From contig LDXR01000009.1 of assembly GCA_001443495.1 (NCBI GenBank), forward strand, positions 1 through 64,000: a stretch of 64,000 nt of DNA. Direction: 5' to 3'. A program made the position numbers and the translations under genes. Origin of the DNA: a candidate division NC10 bacterium CSP1-5 (lineage in GTDB: Bacteria; Methylomirabilota; Methylomirabilia; Methylomirabilales; CSP1-5). Under the pieces are notes generated by a model that made no database searches, had not been told where the DNA came from, and saw nothing but the letters and a program-made list of their open reading frames with translations. Below, one piece after another: positions 1 through 6,917 of the stretch. Positions within the stretch are counted from its first letter, which is position 1, and each line of letters starts with the position of its first letter.

Positions 1-170
1 CCCTCCCATGGTCCACCCGCGCCCAATCCCGGATCTGAGGTTCGTCCCATTCTTGACAAGTTGCTGGAAACCGCCGAGAATCGCCGCATCCTTCGGAAAT
101 CTGACGAGCGGTGTATGCTGACCAGCATACGCAATAGCTAGACGGCAGCACCGCTGTCCTTCGGAGCTTT
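1..170 (+). repeat. Repeated tail/promoter module, copy A
   Basis: This stretch holds the last codons of an unknown gene, ending in Arg-Ile-stop (TGA 36-38), then a leader with a TTGACA box and the untranslated region before the lipoprotein start at 172. The same order, with related sequence, recurs at 555-768, and the coding tail alone recurs at 2036-2123. The match covers the stop codon, the promoter boxes, a short TATGCTgACC-like stretch near 114 and a cggag ribosome-site motif just before the start codon. The upstream gene is cut off by the window edge, so its identity is unknown. Confidence 0.6.
53..81 (+). promoter_or_regulatory. Sigma70-type promoter of the first lipoprotein gene
   Basis: TTGACA at 53-58 and GAGAAT at 76-81 are separated by 17 bases. 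The boxes are conserved in spacing in the second copy of the module (624-652), which supports a functional role. The -10 box matches the consensus at only four of six positions. Confidence 0.45.
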
Positions 171-171
171 A

Positions 172-543
172 ATGCGCATTGGTATTGTCGTAGTAGTTGC
201 ATGGTCGATGCTAAGCACCGGCCTCATGGCCATGCTGTCCAGTTGCGCGTCAGCTCCCGTGCAGGAGCGACAAGCGGAGCGATTCAACAAGATCCACATC
301 GGTATGACTGTTGATGAGTTTCGACAAGTACTGCCGGAGGCTTATTTGGGCGGTGAGAGCGGATCTATTAGCGCGTACGTCTTTCGGGAAAGTCGATACT
401 CTCCCTTCGACGAGCGGGCGAGTGGCCGGTCAGGGATGGTTACCGAGTATCTGCACTTCTACTTCCGAGACGGGAAGCTCGCTCAATGGGGTAATCCGGG
501 TGATTGGGAGCGCGGCTTCAACATCAACATTCGCCACAGATAG
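172..543 (+). CDS. Small BamE/SmpA-like lipoprotein
   Basis: This gene encodes a 123-residue lipoprotein. The N-terminus is a hydrophobic signal ending in a lipobox (Leu-Ser-Ser-Cys, Cys25), so the mature protein should be lipid-anchored. Residues about 38-56 carry the pattern 'F-K-I-x-x-G-M-T-x-D-E-x-x-x-x-L', which is typical of the SmpA/OmlA (BamE-like) fold. The rest is not recognised. It stands alone, with its own promoter in the repeated leader and a cggag motif eight bases before ATG 172. Base composition is less GC-rich than the core genes further along. The fold assignment rests on one short motif, so a role in outer-membrane assembly is not established. Confidence 0.6.
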   Translation: MRIGIVVVVAWSMLSTGLMAMLSSCASAPVQERQAERFNKIHIGMTVDEFRQVLPEAYLGGESGSISAYVFRESRYSPFDERASGRSGMVTEYLHFYFRDGKLAQWGNPGDWERGFNINIRHR

Positions 544-554
544 GGACCGTTGCC

Positions 555-768
555 AAGGTCGCCGCGATTCTCCTCCAGTGGGTCCACCCCGACCAACACC
601 GGATCTGACGTTCGTTCCCATCCTTGACAGGCCCTTGGAAACCAGCAAGAATCGCCACATCCGTTGAAAGCCTGAGGACCGGGATATGCTAACCCGCATA
701 CTTAATAGTTAGGCAGGGGTAAAATCACTCGTATACCGGCTTCTCTTGTCCCTACGGAGTTTGTTGAA
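555..768 (+). repeat. Repeated tail/promoter module, copy B
   Basis: This is the second copy of the module seen at 1-170. Codons from about 555 to TGA 606-608 read K-V-A-A-I-L-L-Q-W-V-H-P-D-Q-H-R-I-stop, matching the tail in copy C and ending as in copy A. A leader with TTGACA 624-629 and AAGAAT 647-652 follows, then a region similar to copy A up to the next start codon. The coding tail has no gene in front of it here, because it directly follows the stop of the preceding lipoprotein. It is therefore a decayed or recombined fragment. Confidence 0.6.
624..652 (+). promoter_or_regulatory. Promoter of the protease lipoprotein gene
   Basis: TTGACA (624-629) and AAGAAT (647-652) have a 17-base spacer, the same geometry as in copy A. 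It lies 117 bases upstream of ATG 769, leaving a long leader. Confidence 0.45.
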
Positions 769-1764
769 ATGAAGAGTCGAATTGCACCGCCTTCATTTCT
801 TGTTTTGCTAGCGATACTTACAGTCGGCTGTGCAAGAACTCCTCTCCTACTTTCTCCCGACGCAAGCGACGTGCGCACAGGCAAGGCCGACCCTATTGGG
901 AATGCCAGGGAACTTGGACCTGTAACAGCAACTGACGGTTCAGGATGTGGGTTGTACGGATATCGCGGAACGTATGAACGTGCTTACATTCAGCTCAAGA
1001 ACAACGCAGCAGCCCTAGGCGCCAATTACGTACAGATTTACTCTATTTCGGAGCCACACCTAAGCGGGGGCTGTTTCGTCAATGTGTTCTCAATCTCTGG
1101 GATGGCATATAAGATAGGCCCTGCTGAAGAAACACTTCGTGGCTCTAAGGTGTCCACAGGAACGTGTTTTTCAGTTGCTCCTGACGGGCTTATTCTTACG
1201 GCATACCATCTCATTAAAGATGCAAGCACCATTACGGTGAGGTTCGAAAACGTCAAAGAACTCACAGCCGTTCCCGAGCAGATTTCAGCAAACAACGACT
1301 TGGCGCTTTTGCGAGTGAACAGACGAACTCCCGTCTATTTGACTCTTTCTCCGCTTCAAAACCCGAAGCTTGGAGAGCCGGTCTTTACTCTCGGCTTTCC
1401 TGCTCCGAGTGTCCTTGGGACAGAACCAAAATTTACAGAGGGTACTGTCAGCGCCTTGTCTGGGCCCGGTAACGAATCGACGTTTCTTCAGGTTTCCGTC
1501 CCCGTACAACCTGGCAACTCAGGTGGACCCCTCGTGAATCACCGCGGGGAGGTTGTAGGTGTGATAACGGCGACTGCCGCAATCCTTCCGTTCCTGCAAA
1601 AAACTGGTAGTTTGCCTCAAAACGTCAACTTTGCCGTCAAAGCAGGATACGCTAGCTTGTTGTTCCCCCCCCCAGCCGCTCTTCCCCTAGCGAACGATCG
1701 CGATGACGCGATTCGACGGGTTCGCGGGGCGTTGTGTACGGTCGAATCCACGCCGGGTAAGTAA
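769..1764 (+). CDS. Trypsin-like serine protease lipoprotein with N-terminal DUF4156/RcsF-like domain
   Basis: The gene encodes 331 residues. A signal peptide ends in a lipobox with Cys21, implying a membrane-anchored envelope protein. Residues about 45-95 look like the small RcsF/DUF4156 domain (Gly-Cys around 60, then an Ala-rich stretch ending G-A-N-Y-V-Q-I). Residues about 125-300 form a chymotrypsin-fold protease of the Deg/S1C type: the His is in L-T-A-Y-H-L-I, the Asp in N-N-D-L-A-L-L, and the Ser in Q-P-G-N-S-G-G-P-L. All three catalytic residues are present, although the usual T-A-A-H is T-A-Y-H. No PDZ domain follows, unlike DegP. Expected role: cleavage of envelope proteins under stress; the substrate is unknown. 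The gene is monocistronic with its own promoter. Confidence 0.8.
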   Translation: MKSRIAPPSFLVLLAILTVGCARTPLLLSPDASDVRTGKADPIGNARELGPVTATDGSGCGLYGYRGTYERAYIQLKNNAAALGANYVQIYSISEPHLSGGCFVNVFSISGMAYKIGPAEETLRGSKVSTGTCFSVAPDGLILTAYHLIKDASTITVRFENVKELTAVPEQISANNDLALLRVNRRTPVYLTLSPLQNPKLGEPVFTLGFPAPSVLGTEPKFTEGTVSALSGPGNESTFLQVSVPVQPGNSGGPLVNHRGEVVGVITATAAILPFLQKTGSLPQNVNFAVKAGYASLLFPPPAALPLANDRDDAIRRVRGALCTVESTPGK

Positions 1765-1965
1765 TTAGAGGGGAGGAAGGCTCAAGACCTGCGACGCAAC
1801 ATTAGCGTTGGGGTGTGCGGCTTGGTGAAGCTGGTTGGCGGACGGGGCCGGCCTGATACGTGACCGATACCTCGCGTGCATCCCGTGCCTAACAAACTCT
1901 TGCAGCCGATGCAGGAACCTCCCTCGATAAAGTAGACACTTCCACCTAACGACAGGAGGTGTCCG
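1765..1965. other. Non-coding gap with inverted-repeat fragments
   Basis: I see no gene here. Around 1798-1842 and 1893-1920 there are stretches reminiscent of halves of integron attC sites (a CTAACAA core near 1900), but no complete consensus site can be built. The end of the gap (about 1947-1975) can fold into an imperfect hairpin with arms GACAC/GTGTC just before ATG 1966, as seen near insertion-sequence ends. All of this is weak. Confidence 0.3.
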
Positions 1966-2123
1966 ATGCGAGGAGTCAACAGGCCGGAGGTGTGGGTGAC
2001 GGTGTCCGGGACCCGGGTCGCGAGGTGCTGCAGCAGATCGAGCTGCCGCCGCCCGAGGACTCGCGCCACGAAGTCGCCGCGATTCTCCTCCGCTGGGCCA
2101 CCCCCGACCACTCCCGGATCTGA
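1966..2123 (+). pseudogene. Broken gene: short start plus repeated C-terminal tail (copy C)
   Basis: ATG 1966 has a good ribosome site (AGGAGGT, about 1954-1960), but its frame runs for only a few recognisable codons. A second frame from about 2025 reads into a plausible tail, Pro-Pro-Pro-Glu-Asp then H-E-V-A-A-I-L-L-R-W-A-T-P-D-H-S-R-I and TGA 2121-2123. This is the same tail as in copies A and B. The start and the tail are in different frames, so the unit looks like an internally deleted or frameshifted gene. I do not recognise the parent family; a transposase remnant is possible. Confidence 0.45.
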
Positions 2124-2303
2124 CCAAGATCAGCACCCACCTGATCGCGCCTCCTTCTTTTCCTCAGGCCCGAGGGATTGCTCCCCGCCTCAGGATCAGG
2201 TATTCTGTGAAAAGCGGCACGTGGGAGCCTGGGCCGCGACGCTTCTTTACTGGCAAGTCCAGAATGTAAATTCAAGGTCTGAGCCTGAATCTAGGACGCA
2301 ACG

Positions 2304-3644
2304 ATGGCAAAACGAAAGATTCGGTCCGAGGTCCACGTCGCAGATGGCGCCGGCGGAATGGCACCCATCGCCGATCTCCGCTTCGATCCGGCCGAGTGGC
2401 CGATCCGCTTCGTCGTGCCTGCAGACCTGGCAGACCACTGGATCGCCCACCTTAACGCGGAGTGCTCGGAACGGGGTTGGAAGACCAGCGCCCTCAGCCA
2501 ACTGGAGGCAGAGGAGAACAGCGGAACAATCGTGGTCAGCACAGGCACCACCGGAAAATCACCCGCCTTGGAGATCGTCTGGGAGAGACCACGAGGAGGT
2601 CCAATCGAGGTCCGGTCTCGGCCCGCGGGCTCCCCGGCACTGATGCTCGAAGCCGCTCATAGTTTCCTGGACGCCGTCCACGGGCGCTGCCAGGCCGGGA
2701 TTCAGGTCCGCCGTCACCGGCGGGCTCACCTCGTCTACGAAGGGCTGCCTTGGCGCGGGGAGCTTTGGCTAGGGAAAGACCTCCGTTTGGGGCCTACCGC
2801 TAGGCATGCGTCATGGCTGCTTGCCCCTCAAGTGATCATTGTCGATGCCGAGGTGGAGGGGATCGGCTGGCAAGGGGTGAACTCTACGTTCCATCTGCTG
2901 CTTCGCGAGCTTTCAATCTTCCTGAACGTCGTGGTCGGCATCGACGTCACGGTAGAAAAGAGCGGGTGGGCCTGGACGTACGAAATCGACCCGGCGGGGA
3001 AGGCGACAAAGTGCGACCTGCGTCCCCTTGGATACTGGGAAACCACCTCCCGTAGTAGCATGCCGCAGCCGGGGGAGGTACCACCCATTCCCTTGGGCCC
3101 CGTGCAGCGGCCTGGCTTAGAGCGGTTGGGAATCAGTGCGGAAGACGTTGAACAAGCGGTCCCGCAGGATACCGTAGACTTGTGGGAGAGGTTGAGAGGG
3201 CTCCCGGCCGGACAGCGGGACCGGTTCCTGAGGGCTGGCAACGCGTACCAGATCGCCCGCTCCATGTGGCCGGACCAAAGGACTGCGTACGCAGCCTTCA
3301 TGGTCGTGGCATGCGAATCCCTCAAACCGCCCGGCAAGCGTTACGACGATTGCAACATCTACGACGTGGTGGAGGGGCTGCTCGGCGCGTCCGAGGTGCA
3401 ACATCTCCGCCACTTGCGTCTGGCCCCCCAGCGGATCCGGAGCCAACACCTGCACCGCGGTGAACTGGCCGCTGGCGAACTCGTACCAATCCTCCTGCAG
3501 ACCGATTTCGGTGACCCGTCCTTCCATGACACCGTGTCCGCACTCACCCGAATAACAAGAACCTGCCTTATCGAATGGCTGCGGCGAGGCGGTACGTACA
3601 CACTGAAGCGGCCTCGCGCAGCGGCGCACCGGAGGAAACGGTAA
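2304..3644 (+). CDS. Unknown protein with C-terminal HEPN-like (ApeA-type) domain
   Basis: The gene encodes 446 residues and the N-terminal 300 are not recognised. They are rich in beta-type sequence and contain no signal peptide or membrane span. The C-terminal third (about 315-430) is helical and carries R379-S-Q-H-L-H384 followed by R-G-E-L. This Rx4H arrangement is the RNase motif of HEPN domains, and the 'R-S-x-x-x-H-x-G' context is typical of ApeA-like HEPN proteins. HEPN domains of this kind are known in antiviral and toxin RNases, so an RNA-targeting role is a reasonable inference. The gene is followed 114 bases later by a nuclease-like gene on the same strand. The start ATG 2304 has a weak AGGA site. 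Confidence 0.55.
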   Translation: MAKRKIRSEVHVADGAGGMAPIADLRFDPAEWPIRFVVPADLADHWIAHLNAECSERGWKTSALSQLEAEENSGTIVVSTGTTGKSPALEIVWERPRGGPIEVRSRPAGSPALMLEAAHSFLDAVHGRCQAGIQVRRHRRAHLVYEGLPWRGELWLGKDLRLGPTARHASWLLAPQVIIVDAEVEGIGWQGVNSTFHLLLRELSIFLNVVVGIDVTVEKSGWAWTYEIDPAGKATKCDLRPLGYWETTSRSSMPQPGEVPPIPLGPVQRPGLERLGISAEDVEQAVPQDTVDLWERLRGLPAGQRDRFLRAGNAYQIARSMWPDQRTAYAAFMVVACESLKPPGKRYDDCNIYDVVEGLLGASEVQHLRHLRLAPQRIRSQHLHRGELAAGELVPILLQTDFGDPSFHDTVSALTRITRTCLIEWLRRGGTYTLKRPRAAAHRRKR

Positions 3645-3758
3645 GGGGAGTTGCACCGTCTTGGCAAGGGGCTCGGAAAAGGGGTCGGGAGTGTTTTGTA
3701 CCACCTACGCTGATCAATATTTTCTGTAATTACATCGTGCGGAAGAACGCTCAGCGGG

Positions 3759-4580
3759 ATGACTGACGAAAACGCGAAGATTCCGGAACCGGTGCTCGGT
3801 GCACTTCGGGGCAGTGGATTCCCGTTCCAGACCGCTGTGGCCCACGTGATCCGGGGTTCCCCGGGATGGTCAGTCCATGCGTCCGAGTATCCCTGGCAGG
3901 GGCCCGGAAACGATTCCCAATTCCTTGATCTCATTGCCACCGATAAGAATCTCTTCCTCACGATCGAGTGCAAGAAGACTAGAAAAGATATCTTCACATT
4001 TCTTCGGCCGGTAGGTCACTCGCACACGGGTCAACTCGAGGACTTCCGCTGCCTACGTGCTGAGCAGATTCAAAACTCGACCCGAAGAGTAGAGATATTC
4101 TGCGAGGATTGGGGGGTTTACCCAAGATCAACGCATGCGGAGTTCTGTATCGTTAGCACTAGCGAGTCTGGCAAAGACCAGAGACTGCTGGAGAAAGACG
4201 CTGGCCTACTCATCCACGCTACTGAAGCGTTCGCGGAGGACTTCCGAGACCGCTTCCAGTCTAGGTCTAAACTATCGCCTACTTGCCTGTTTCTTCCGGT
4301 TATAGTTACGAACGCTCCGATCTATACGGCACGTTACGACCCGACGAGTGTTTCGCTTGAAACCGGTGAGTTCTCGGAGTTGCCGCAGGAGATTGAGAGC
4401 GCGCCTTGCGTTCGTTTTCGCAAGGCGTTTATATCGGGGGGCGCACGCGAGCTCGGAGAGCGCAGCGTGTTCGTCGTCAACGCCGCATCGCTCTCGGAAT
4501 TCCTTGGGCTTGTCCGAACGGCTCCTCATCAACCGGCAGAGAGGGCCCAGGTGCACTTTCAGCAGCGATTGCGACGCTGA
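3759..4580 (+). CDS. PD-(D/E)xK nuclease-like protein
   Basis: The gene encodes 273 residues without a signal peptide. Residues 23-77 show the restriction-endonuclease-like core: an early acidic residue (E43), then D57 in 'F-L-D-L-I-A', then E70-C-K72 ('T-I-E-C-K-K'), giving D-x12-E-x-K. This is the metal-binding signature of the PD-(D/E)xK superfamily, whose members cut DNA or RNA. The remainder (80-273) is not recognised and may bind the substrate. It lies 114 bases after the HEPN-like gene, on the same strand, within an accessory island, so the two may form a defence pair; this is inference. Base composition is lower in GC than the core genes. Confidence 0.6.
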   Translation: MTDENAKIPEPVLGALRGSGFPFQTAVAHVIRGSPGWSVHASEYPWQGPGNDSQFLDLIATDKNLFLTIECKKTRKDIFTFLRPVGHSHTGQLEDFRCLRAEQIQNSTRRVEIFCEDWGVYPRSTHAEFCIVSTSESGKDQRLLEKDAGLLIHATEAFAEDFRDRFQSRSKLSPTCLFLPVIVTNAPIYTARYDPTSVSLETGEFSELPQEIESAPCVRFRKAFISGGARELGERSVFVVNAASLSEFLGLVRTAPHQPAERAQVHFQQRLRR

Positions 4581-4844
4581 GTATGTCTAGTCAGTGGAAA
4601 GAGATAGGGGGTCTTTTCGGATTAGGCTCGGCCCGTAAGGGCCCGTAACCCTCTTCGGAACCTGAGTCCGGGGGAGGCTGCAGCGGGTTGACCTGCCCTC
4701 TCCCGAGAATTCCCGCCGTTCGGTCACCGCGATCCTCAAGGTGTGACGATCTCGCAAAAATGAGTGAAGAACCAACTTGACTGCTACCGGGCCTGATGGA
4801 ATCGTCTGAGGCCATGGGCCTGACCCGACGTGAGATTGAAGCGA
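4581..4844. other. Gap without a recognisable gene
   Basis: I see no convincing coding region, RNA or terminator in this gap. A short palindromic stretch (GCCCGTAAGGGCCCGTAA, near 4630-4647) is the only local structure noted. Confidence 0.3.
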
Positions 4845-5369
4845 ATGAATTTCTTTGATGTCGTGTTCTGGCAAAACTTCGTGTCCAATGCGGCTGCAAC
4901 CCTAATAGCTGCTTTAGTAGGCGTACCACTTGCGCTTTGGATTGATCGGCGCATTACACAGAGGAAAGAAAGGGACCGTCGAACGCAATTGCTCCGTCTC
5001 CTCGTGGAAACGTTATCGGAGAACCGGAATATGGTGGAAAGAATCTCTCGGGAATTCAGGGAGGAACCAGCGCGAATATTCTTCGGAAACGTCGACACCT
5101 CAATACTCGATTCAACGGCCTCGATGAAATATGAGCTAATCGTCGACTTGAGGATAAACAAGGTTGTTGATAGTCTTCAGAATTACCTTCGGCTCCTTCA
5201 ACGGAAGGTCGCACTCCAGTTGGAGATTTCTTATAGCTCCTTTAGGGCGATGGCAGATTTCGTACAAATGCGAAGGGAGTTGGTAGACTCAATCGTGAAT
5301 CAATGCCCTGGGCTTATTGACCAGATCGACCGGGGGCTGGAGGTCATTCGTAAGGGGTTGGACCCCTGA
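4845..5369 (+). CDS. Unknown single-pass membrane protein with helical cytoplasmic part
   Basis: From ATG 4845 the protein has 174 residues; an in-frame GTG at 4830 would add five. A hydrophobic helix (about residues 8-32, ending L-W-I-D-R-R) is followed by a basic, charged helical region rich in Arg, Glu and Leu that may form a coiled coil. Positive residues after the helix suggest the bulk is cytoplasmic. No catalytic motif is visible. It lies in the accessory island after the nuclease-like gene but 264 bases away, so co-transcription is uncertain. Confidence 0.5.
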   Translation: MNFFDVVFWQNFVSNAAATLIAALVGVPLALWIDRRITQRKERDRRTQLLRLLVETLSENRNMVERISREFREEPARIFFGNVDTSILDSTASMKYELIVDLRINKVVDSLQNYLRLLQRKVALQLEISYSSFRAMADFVQMRRELVDSIVNQCPGLIDQIDRGLEVIRKGLDP

Positions 5370-5569
5370 AACGAGTACCGGAGATGTCGCAGCGGGTCGA
5401 GCTGGCCCGCGCAAGTCCGCCCTCCGCGAGGTTGCTGAGTTCCCCCTCAACTAGGCCAATACCGACTAGTACCTGTCTGGATCCGGCGGCCTTGGCGCCT
5501 CCAAAGATGACTCAAGAACAGACCGACCCCTTCGGCCCATCGCTGGGATCAAGAATGGAGGGCAATCTA

Positions 5570-5905
5570 ATGACAGAATTTGTCACTTCTTGCAGCTTTT
5601 ACTTTTGGGCCGGAGTCGTGTCCTCCATTTTCTTCGGCGTGTTCTCTCCTCGAATATTCGTCTATGAGAAGCTCTACGAGGAGAAGAAGGCATGGAAGCA
5701 CGCGCCCTGGTGGATTTACCAGTTCTTTTTCAATGGCACGGGCGCGTTCATCGGTTGGATGGTCCTATACTACCTTTCGAAAGTTCCCCTCCAGGATTTT
5801 GAAACCAGGCACTTCGTCGGCATTGTCATCGCATTTATTGGCGTCACAGGTAACCTTCCCTACGTGGTGATGATGGGAAGATTGCCTAAGGACTTTACGA
5901 AGTAG
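5570..5905 (+). CDS. Small integral membrane protein, unknown
   Basis: I chose ATG 5570 because GGAGGG sits at 5557-5562, eight bases upstream; an in-frame ATG at 5555 and an open frame back to 5384 lack such a site. The 111-residue protein has about three hydrophobic spans (residues 5-25, 47-65 and 80-98) separated by short charged loops. I recognise no family. It is the last intact gene of the accessory island, before a transposase fragment. Confidence 0.55.
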   Translation: MTEFVTSCSFYFWAGVVSSIFFGVFSPRIFVYEKLYEEKKAWKHAPWWIYQFFFNGTGAFIGWMVLYYLSKVPLQDFETRHFVGIVIAFIGVTGNLPYVVMMGRLPKDFTK

Positions 5906-5964
5906 GTGAAAGGCCAGGAGTCAGGTTGGATGTTGGCGAAAGTCCCCTGTAATACTCCATGCGT

Positions 5965-6048
5965 ATGTTCCGCCCCCTGCGCATCGAATTCCCCTACGCT
6001 ACCGATGTGCCCTCACTTGCCATAGATGTTCGGGCGCACGCCGAGTAG
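5965..6048 (+). pseudogene. N-terminal fragment of a REP-associated tyrosine (Y1) transposase
   Basis: ATG 5965 opens a 27-codon frame that begins M-F-R-P-L-R-I-E-F-P-Y-A. This matches the characteristic N-terminus of REP-associated IS200/IS605-like transposases (R-P-L-R-I-E-Y-P-x-A). After residue 12 the similarity stops, the HUH motif and catalytic Tyr are absent, and TAG follows at 6046-6048. It is a truncated relic at the boundary between the accessory island and core genes. Confidence 0.55.
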
Positions 6049-6172
6049 CGATGGCCTCACTGAAGCACCCGTCGACGGCGTAAGTCTGAATCCGGGTAAT
6101 ACGGGGCCGGGGTTGCGGGGAGGGGAGGGGTTGGGGTAGAATGAGGCCACCTTATATATATTGGAGGCACGG

Positions 6173-6412
6173 GTGGCGAGGAGGAGGGTACATTTAAGTT
6201 TTCCCGGGAAGCTCAAGGACGAGCCGCTTTTGTGGCAGACGTGCGAGCAGTTCGACCTCGTCTTCAACATCCGCCGGGCCGACTACACCGAAGGGATGGG
6301 CTGGCTCATGGCCGAGCTGGAAGGGGACGCGGAGCAGCTCGAAAAGGGGATTCGTTGGCTCGAAGAGCAGGGGGTCATCGTCGGCCCCATCGAGCAGGAC
6401 GTCGTCCACTGA
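6173..6412 (+). CDS. NIL-domain protein, upstream paralogue
   Basis: A GTG start at 6173 with GGAGG at 6163-6167 gives 79 residues; an in-frame TTG at 6161 overlaps that ribosome site and is less likely. The whole protein is one NIL (ACT-like) domain, as found at the C-terminus of the methionine ABC-transporter ATPase MetN and as stand-alone proteins near sulfur-amino-acid genes. Landmarks are 'H-L-S-F-P-G-K-L' near the start, 'N-I-R-R-A-D' in the middle and a final Gly-Val-Ile-Val. A paralogue lies at 6671 beyond a SAM riboswitch. Likely a ligand-sensing or accessory protein of methionine metabolism. Confidence 0.75.
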   Translation: MARRRVHLSFPGKLKDEPLLWQTCEQFDLVFNIRRADYTEGMGWLMAELEGDAEQLEKGIRWLEEQGVIVGPIEQDVVH

Positions 6413-6421
6413 GTTTTTTGC

Positions 6422-6453
6422 TTGACAGCCCCGGAGGCGTTTGGTCTTATAGA
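6422..6453 (+). promoter_or_regulatory. Promoter driving the SAM riboswitch operon
   Basis: TTGACA is at 6422-6427. TCTTAT follows after 17 bases and TATAGA after 20, so the exact -10 box is uncertain. The downstream spacer resembles the phaR promoter at 29933, where TTGACA is also followed by GCCCCG. Confidence 0.5.
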
Positions 6454-6473
6454 GCGACAATTGAATAGAAGTT

Positions 6474-6606
6474 CACTTCTCATCAAGAGCGGCTGAGGGA
6501 CAGGCCCTAGGAAGCCGCGGCAACGGTCCCGCCGACCTGGTCGGCGGGAAGAAGTGCCAACTCCTACATCCCGATCTCGCGCGTCGGGGTGAGAGATGAG
6601 AGGGTG
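6474..6606 (+). ncRNA. SAM-I (S-box) riboswitch
   Basis: The sequence has the S-box landmarks in order: a P1 arm (TTCTCATC, 6477-6484) followed by AAGAG, then CTGAGGGAC and GGCCC, then GAAGCCGCGGCAAC, a variable P3 hairpin (CCCGCCGACC...GGTCGGCGGG), then AAGTGCCAACTCCTAC, a P4 hairpin, and the closing P1 arm (GATGAGAG, near 6595-6602). Binding of S-adenosylmethionine to this class normally favours a downstream terminator, so the genes after 6657 should be expressed when SAM is scarce. Confidence 0.93.
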
Positions 6607-6625
6607 GATGCGCAAAGGTCATGCA

Positions 6626-6657
6626 CCCCTTCTCATACGGAGAAGGGGCTTTTTTTT
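6626..6657 (+). terminator. Riboswitch expression-platform terminator
   Basis: A nine-base stem CCCCTTCTC (6626-6634) pairs with GAGAAGGGG (6640-6648) around a five-base loop, followed by a run of eight T. It lies 20 bases after the riboswitch aptamer and 14 before the next start codon, as expected for transcription attenuation. Confidence 0.9.
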
Positions 6658-6670
6658 GGAGTGAACGACT

Positions 6671-6898
6671 ATGGCGACGCGACGGTGGTCCCTGACATAC
6701 CCCTCGAAGCTCATTAAAGAACCGGTGCTGTACCGGGTGGCGAAGGACTACAAGCTGGTTCCCAATATTCGAAAGGCCCGGGTGACCGAGACGACCGGCG
6801 AGGTGCTCGTCGATTTTTCCGGCAAGGAGGAGGACCTCAAGAAAGGGCTGAACTATCTCACCGGTCTCGGGATCACGGTGAAGGAAGTGCGGGAGTAG
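6671..6898 (+). CDS. NIL-domain protein under SAM riboswitch control
   Basis: This 75-residue protein consists of one NIL (ACT-like) domain: 'L-T-Y-P-S-K-L-I-K-E-P-V' at the start, 'N-I-R-K-A-R-V' centrally, 'D-F-S-G-K' and a final G-I-T-V-K-E-V. It is a paralogue of the 6173 gene, with the riboswitch between them. A ggag-type site lies before ATG 6671. The next gene, a threonine-synthase homologue, follows after 19 bases in the same operon. Stand-alone NIL proteins are associated with methionine synthesis; a regulatory or sulfur-delivery role is inferred. Confidence 0.8.
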   Translation: MATRRWSLTYPSKLIKEPVLYRVAKDYKLVPNIRKARVTETTGEVLVDFSGKEEDLKKGLNYLTGLGITVKEVRE

Positions 6899-6917
6899 CC
6901 GCGATCAGGAGGGTTCG

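Noticed and set aside
1966-2643. A 225-codon frame from 1966 into the HEPN-like gene
   Set aside because: The frame overlaps the intact gene at 2304 and shows no conserved motif; only its first bases and another frame look like a gene relic.
4670-5430. Weak similarity between GCAGCGGGT stretches near 4680 and 5391
   Set aside because: The match is short and breaks after about 15 bases; it may be chance in GC-rich DNA.
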